DNA of 9,443 bases, from the NCBI GenBank assembly GCA_005883585.1, contig VBFD01000077.1:1-9443 (forward strand), written 5' to 3'. The notes under the pieces are model-generated. The model was not told the origin of the DNA, ran no database searches, and saw nothing but the letters and a program-made list of their open reading frames with translations. Positions 7,220 through 9,443 of the stretch are shown piece by piece. The translations under genes and the position numbers were made by a program. Position 1 is the first letter of the stretch. Every line of letters starts with the position of its first letter. This stretch comes from UBA10449 sp005883585. Its GTDB lineage: Bacteria > Chloroflexota > Dormibacteria > Dormibacterales > Dormibacteraceae.

Positions 7220-8232
7220 TCATCGTCATGTCCCACCAGGCCACCAAAGCCGAGATCGACGCGGTAGTCGATCGCGTCCACGAGATCGGGCTGAAGACCG
7301 AGATTTCGAAAGGCGAGGAACGGACGCTCGTCGGGGTCATCGGCGGCAACGCTTACGCGTACAAGGAGGCGTTCTCCCACCTGGGCGGGATCCACGAGAT
7401 CATCCCGATCACCAAGCCGTTCAAGCTGGCGAGCCGGGAGTTCCGGCCTGTCGACACGGTGGTCGACGTCGGCGGCGTCAAGATCGGGTCCGACGAGGTC
7501 GTGATGATGGCGGGACCGTGCTCGGTCGAGGGCGAGGAGATGCTCCTCGAGACGGCTCGGCACGTGGCCGCGCAGGGCGCGAAGATCCTGCGTGGCGGCG
7601 CATTCAAGCCGCGCACTTCGCCCTATTCGTTCCAGGGTCTGGGCGAGTCGGGACTGAAGATGATGGCGACGGCGCGTGAAGAGACCGGGTTGAAGGTCGT
7701 GACCGAGGTCGTATCACCCGGTGACGTGGAGATGGTCGCCCGCTACGCGGACATCCTCCAGCTCGGGACCCGCAACATGCAGAACTACGCGCTGCTGCAG
7801 GAGGCGGGCAGGTCGGGCAAGCCGGTGCTGCTGAAGCGGGGCATGTCGTCGACGGTTGAGGAATGGCTGCTGGCGGCCGAGTACGTGCTGTCGCAGGGCA
7901 ATCGTGACGTCATCCTCTGCGAGCGCGGGATCCGGACGTTCGAGACCGCGACCCGGTTCACGCTGGACCTCAACGCGATACCGCTTGCGCGCGAGCTGTC
8001 GCACCTGCCGATCATCGTCGACCCTTCGCAGGCGACCGGGAAATGGTCGCTGGTGCGGCCGATGGCGCTGGCCGCGGTCGCGGCCGGGGCGCACGGCCTG
8101 ATCGTCGAGGTGCACCCGACCCCGAACCAGGCGCTGTCAGATGGCGCGCAGTCGCTTGATTTCGAGAGCTTCGACCGCCTGATGCAGGACCTGCGCAGGC
8201 TGCTGGGCGCGCTGGCCAAGCAGCTGGCCTGA
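7216..8232 (+). CDS. aroF: 3-deoxy-7-phosphoheptulonate (DAHP) synthase, type I-beta with N-terminal regulatory domain
   Basis: The enzyme condenses phosphoenolpyruvate and erythrose 4-phosphate, the first step of the shikimate pathway. With GTG 7216 it is 338 residues and, from memory, aligns without net length change to the Thermotoga maritima enzyme. Residues 1-70 form the ferredoxin-like regulatory domain (EISKGEERTLVGVIGG, 29-44), which in T. maritima binds tyrosine and gives feedback control; Ser31 is kept. The barrel has MAGPCSVEG (98-106) with metal ligand Cys102, GGAFKPRTSPYSFQGLGE (127-144), LLKRG (205-209), ERGIRTFE (236-243), Glu298 in VEVHP and Asp309 in ALSDG. The fourth ligand, His272 in the usual DPSH motif, is Gln here (DPSQATG, 269-275). 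The start overlaps aroH as GTGA, and the stop lies two bases before tyrA. The gene symbol for this family varies (aroF, aroG, aroA in Bacillus). Confidence 0.95.
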   Translation: MIIVMSHQATKAEIDAVVDRVHEIGLKTEISKGEERTLVGVIGGNAYAYKEAFSHLGGIHEIIPITKPFKLASREFRPVDTVVDVGGVKIGSDEVVMMAGPCSVEGEEMLLETARHVAAQGAKILRGGAFKPRTSPYSFQGLGESGLKMMATAREETGLKVVTEVVSPGDVEMVARYADILQLGTRNMQNYALLQEAGRSGKPVLLKRGMSSTVEEWLLAAEYVLSQGNRDVILCERGIRTFETATRFTLDLNAIPLARELSHLPIIVDPSQATGKWSLVRPMALAAVAAGAHGLIVEVHPTPNQALSDGAQSLDFESFDRLMQDLRRLLGALAKQLA

Positions 8233-8234
8233 CC

Positions 8235-9068
8235 ATGCCGACCATCGGGGTGGTTGGCCTGGGCGTGATGGGCTCTTCGTTCGCGATGGCTTTGAAGAAG
8301 GCGCAGCCGGATGTCACGATCGTCGGCTCCGACTACAGCGCCGCCACCGTGCGCAAGGCGATGGATCGCGGGGTTGTCACCGCGGCGGGCACCGACCTCG
8401 GCGCCATCGAAATGGCCGACGTGGTGGTGGTCGCAGTCCCCATCCTGGCGATGCGAGACGTGCTGGACAGCCTGCGCGGCTACGTTGAAGGCAAGGTCGT
8501 GACGGACATGGCGAGCACGAAGGGCAGCGTCATGGAGTGGGCCGCGAGCGCAGGGATCGACCTCGTCGGCGGGCATCCGATGTGCGGCCGCGAGGCAGCG
8601 GGCATCGATGGCGCGGACGCCGAGCTGTTCAAGGGTGCGCCGTGGATCCTGACCCGCGACGATCCGACCGTTCGCGGCCTCGTGGAATCGGTGGGCGCGC
8701 ACCCGCTGGTCATGGACGCAGCGACGCACGATCGACTGGTCGCGGGCGTGAGCCACGCGGCGCTGCTGTTGTCGGTCGGTTACGTCCTCGCGCTGTCGGG
8801 GAGGGCCGACTGGCCGGAGGCGTCGAAGGTCGCGGCCTCGGGGTTTCGCGACATGAGCCGCCTGGCGGCGGGAGAGCCGGAGCTGGCCGCGGGCATCTCG
8901 CGCACCAACCGCGAGAACCTGCTGGAGCAACTCGATGCGATCAGCAACTCCCTCACGCGATTGCGTCGCCACCTCGAAGCCGACGATCCTCGGCTCGTCG
9001 AGCTTTTCGAGGAAGCGCGTGCTGTTCGGGAGCGTTGGACCAAGGAATCACGTGATAGCGACGGTTAG
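8235..9068 (+). CDS. tyrA: Prephenate/arogenate dehydrogenase
   Basis: TyrA oxidatively decarboxylates prephenate to 4-hydroxyphenylpyruvate (or arogenate to tyrosine). The 277-residue protein has an N-terminal Rossmann domain with GLGVMG (8-13), Asp33 at the end of the second strand (VGSDYS), favouring NAD over NADP, and DMASTKGSV (91-99). GGHPMCGRE (112-120) contains the likely catalytic His114, and SHAALL (173-178) has a second conserved His174. The helical dimerisation domain includes SGFRDMSRLAAGEPEL (202-217) and the NRE segment (225-227) expected near the substrate carboxylate. No ACT domain or fused mutase is present, so the protein is the short single-domain type and feedback by tyrosine is not evident. 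ATG 8235 lies two bases after the DAHP synthase stop. The 3' end overlaps aroA by 17 bases. Substrate preference between prephenate and arogenate cannot be read from the sequence. Confidence 0.95.
   Translation: MPTIGVVGLGVMGSSFAMALKKAQPDVTIVGSDYSAATVRKAMDRGVVTAAGTDLGAIEMADVVVVAVPILAMRDVLDSLRGYVEGKVVTDMASTKGSVMEWAASAGIDLVGGHPMCGREAAGIDGADAELFKGAPWILTRDDPTVRGLVESVGAHPLVMDAATHDRLVAGVSHAALLLSVGYVLALSGRADWPEASKVAASGFRDMSRLAAGEPELAAGISRTNRENLLEQLDAISNSLTRLRRHLEADDPRLVELFEEARAVRERWTKESRDSDG
9042..9046 (+). promoter_or_regulatory. Shine-Dalgarno site of aroA
   Basis: AAGGA within the end of tyrA lies five bases before GTG 9052. It supports that GTG as the aroA start. Confidence 0.6.
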
Positions 9069-9443
9069 GCGGGCACGCCGGCTGCAAGGCGAGGTCCGCG
9101 TGCCTGGAGACAAGTCGATCTCGCATCGCGCGCTGATCCTCGGGTCGATCGCAGATGGCGATAGTCACTTCCGCGGGTTGTCGACGGGCGCCGACGTGAA
9201 ATCAACGGCGTCGTGCATGAGGGCCCTGGGCGTTGACATCGATGATGCGGCGGTTCGCGGTGTGGGCATGCGCGGCCTGAGAGCGGCTGCGAGCGCGCTC
9301 GACTGCGGCAATTCGGGGACGACCATGAGATTGCTGGCGGGATTGCTTTCCGCGCAACCCTTCGCTTCCGAGCTGAGAGGTGACGAGTCTCTGTCGACTC
9401 GGCCTATGGACCGGGTTGTGACCCCGCTGCGCGAGATGGGCGC
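9052..9443 (+). CDS. aroA: EPSP synthase (3-phosphoshikimate 1-carboxyvinyltransferase), 3' end beyond window
   Basis: The enzyme transfers enolpyruvyl from phosphoenolpyruvate to shikimate 3-phosphate, two steps before chorismate completion. Only the first 130 codons of about 430 are in the window, and the frame is open to the edge. They read as a clear N-terminus: VPGDKSISHRALILGS (17-32) with Lys21 and Ser22 for substrate binding, DCGNSGTTMRLLAGLL (84-99), and GDESLSTRPMDRV (110-122) with Arg117. Gly89 in NSGTT, the position where larger residues are linked to glyphosate tolerance, is a glycine. GTG 9052 is chosen because it gives the usual short N-terminus, has AAGGA five bases upstream and overlaps the tyrA stop by 17 bases in another frame. 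The gene is partial only because the window ends. In Bacillus the equivalent gene, called aroE there, also follows tyrA. Confidence 0.95.
   Translation, partial: MIATVRRARRLQGEVRVPGDKSISHRALILGSIADGDSHFRGLSTGADVKSTASCMRALGVDIDDAAVRGVGMRGLRAAASALDCGNSGTTMRLLAGLLSAQPFASELRGDESLSTRPMDRVVTPLREMG

Noticed and set aside
7785..8972. Long open frame (395 codons) on the minus strand opposite DAHP synthase and tyrA
   Set aside because: It spans two certain genes antisense and has no family resemblance. Codon bias in GC-rich DNA explains such frames.

Overview
The window is a single-strand run of eleven genes, all on the + strand. It is GC-rich (roughly two-thirds G+C by eye), with almost no space between genes. 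After the 3' end of a HhH-GPD DNA-repair-like gene (1-449) and a 70-base gap, a complete tryptophan operon follows in the order trpE-trpG-trpD-trpC-trpF-trpB-trpA (520-6833). It continues without a break into aroH-type chorismate mutase, a type I-beta DAHP synthase, prephenate/arogenate dehydrogenase (tyrA), and the first 130 codons of EPSP synthase (aroA), which runs off the right edge.

The genes form one aromatic amino acid supraoperon. DAHP synthase starts the shikimate pathway and EPSP synthase makes the precursor of chorismate. TrpE/TrpG take chorismate to anthranilate, and TrpD, C, F, B and A carry that to tryptophan. Chorismate mutase competes with TrpE for chorismate, and TyrA sends the resulting prephenate toward tyrosine. 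No prephenate dehydratase, aminotransferase, or aroB/C/D/E/K gene lies in the window. The visible control points are at the protein level: TrpE keeps the N-terminal LLES tryptophan-feedback motif, and DAHP synthase has an N-terminal ferredoxin-like regulatory domain of the Thermotoga maritima type. I see no leader peptide, attenuator, T-box or riboswitch before trpE.

Translation appears tightly coupled. Six junctions are 4-base NTGA start/stop overlaps (ATGA, GTGA four times, TTGA). The others are TGATG, an 11-base overlap, a 2-base gap and a 17-base overlap. Many starts are GTG, and trpB uses TTG.

The organism cannot be named with certainty. The HhH-GPD protein resembles a family I associate mainly with Actinomycetota, but a dedicated trpF is absent from most Actinomycetota, which use the bifunctional PriA. 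A GC-rich deep-branching actinobacterial lineage, or a Chloroflexota/Dormibacterota-like soil lineage, fits best (inference).

This is mostly ordinary core metabolism. The points most worth a second look are the replacement of a metal-ligand histidine by glutamine in DAHP synthase, two conservative active-site changes plus a 4-residue insertion in chorismate mutase, and the supraoperon layout, which parallels but does not match that of Bacillus subtilis.
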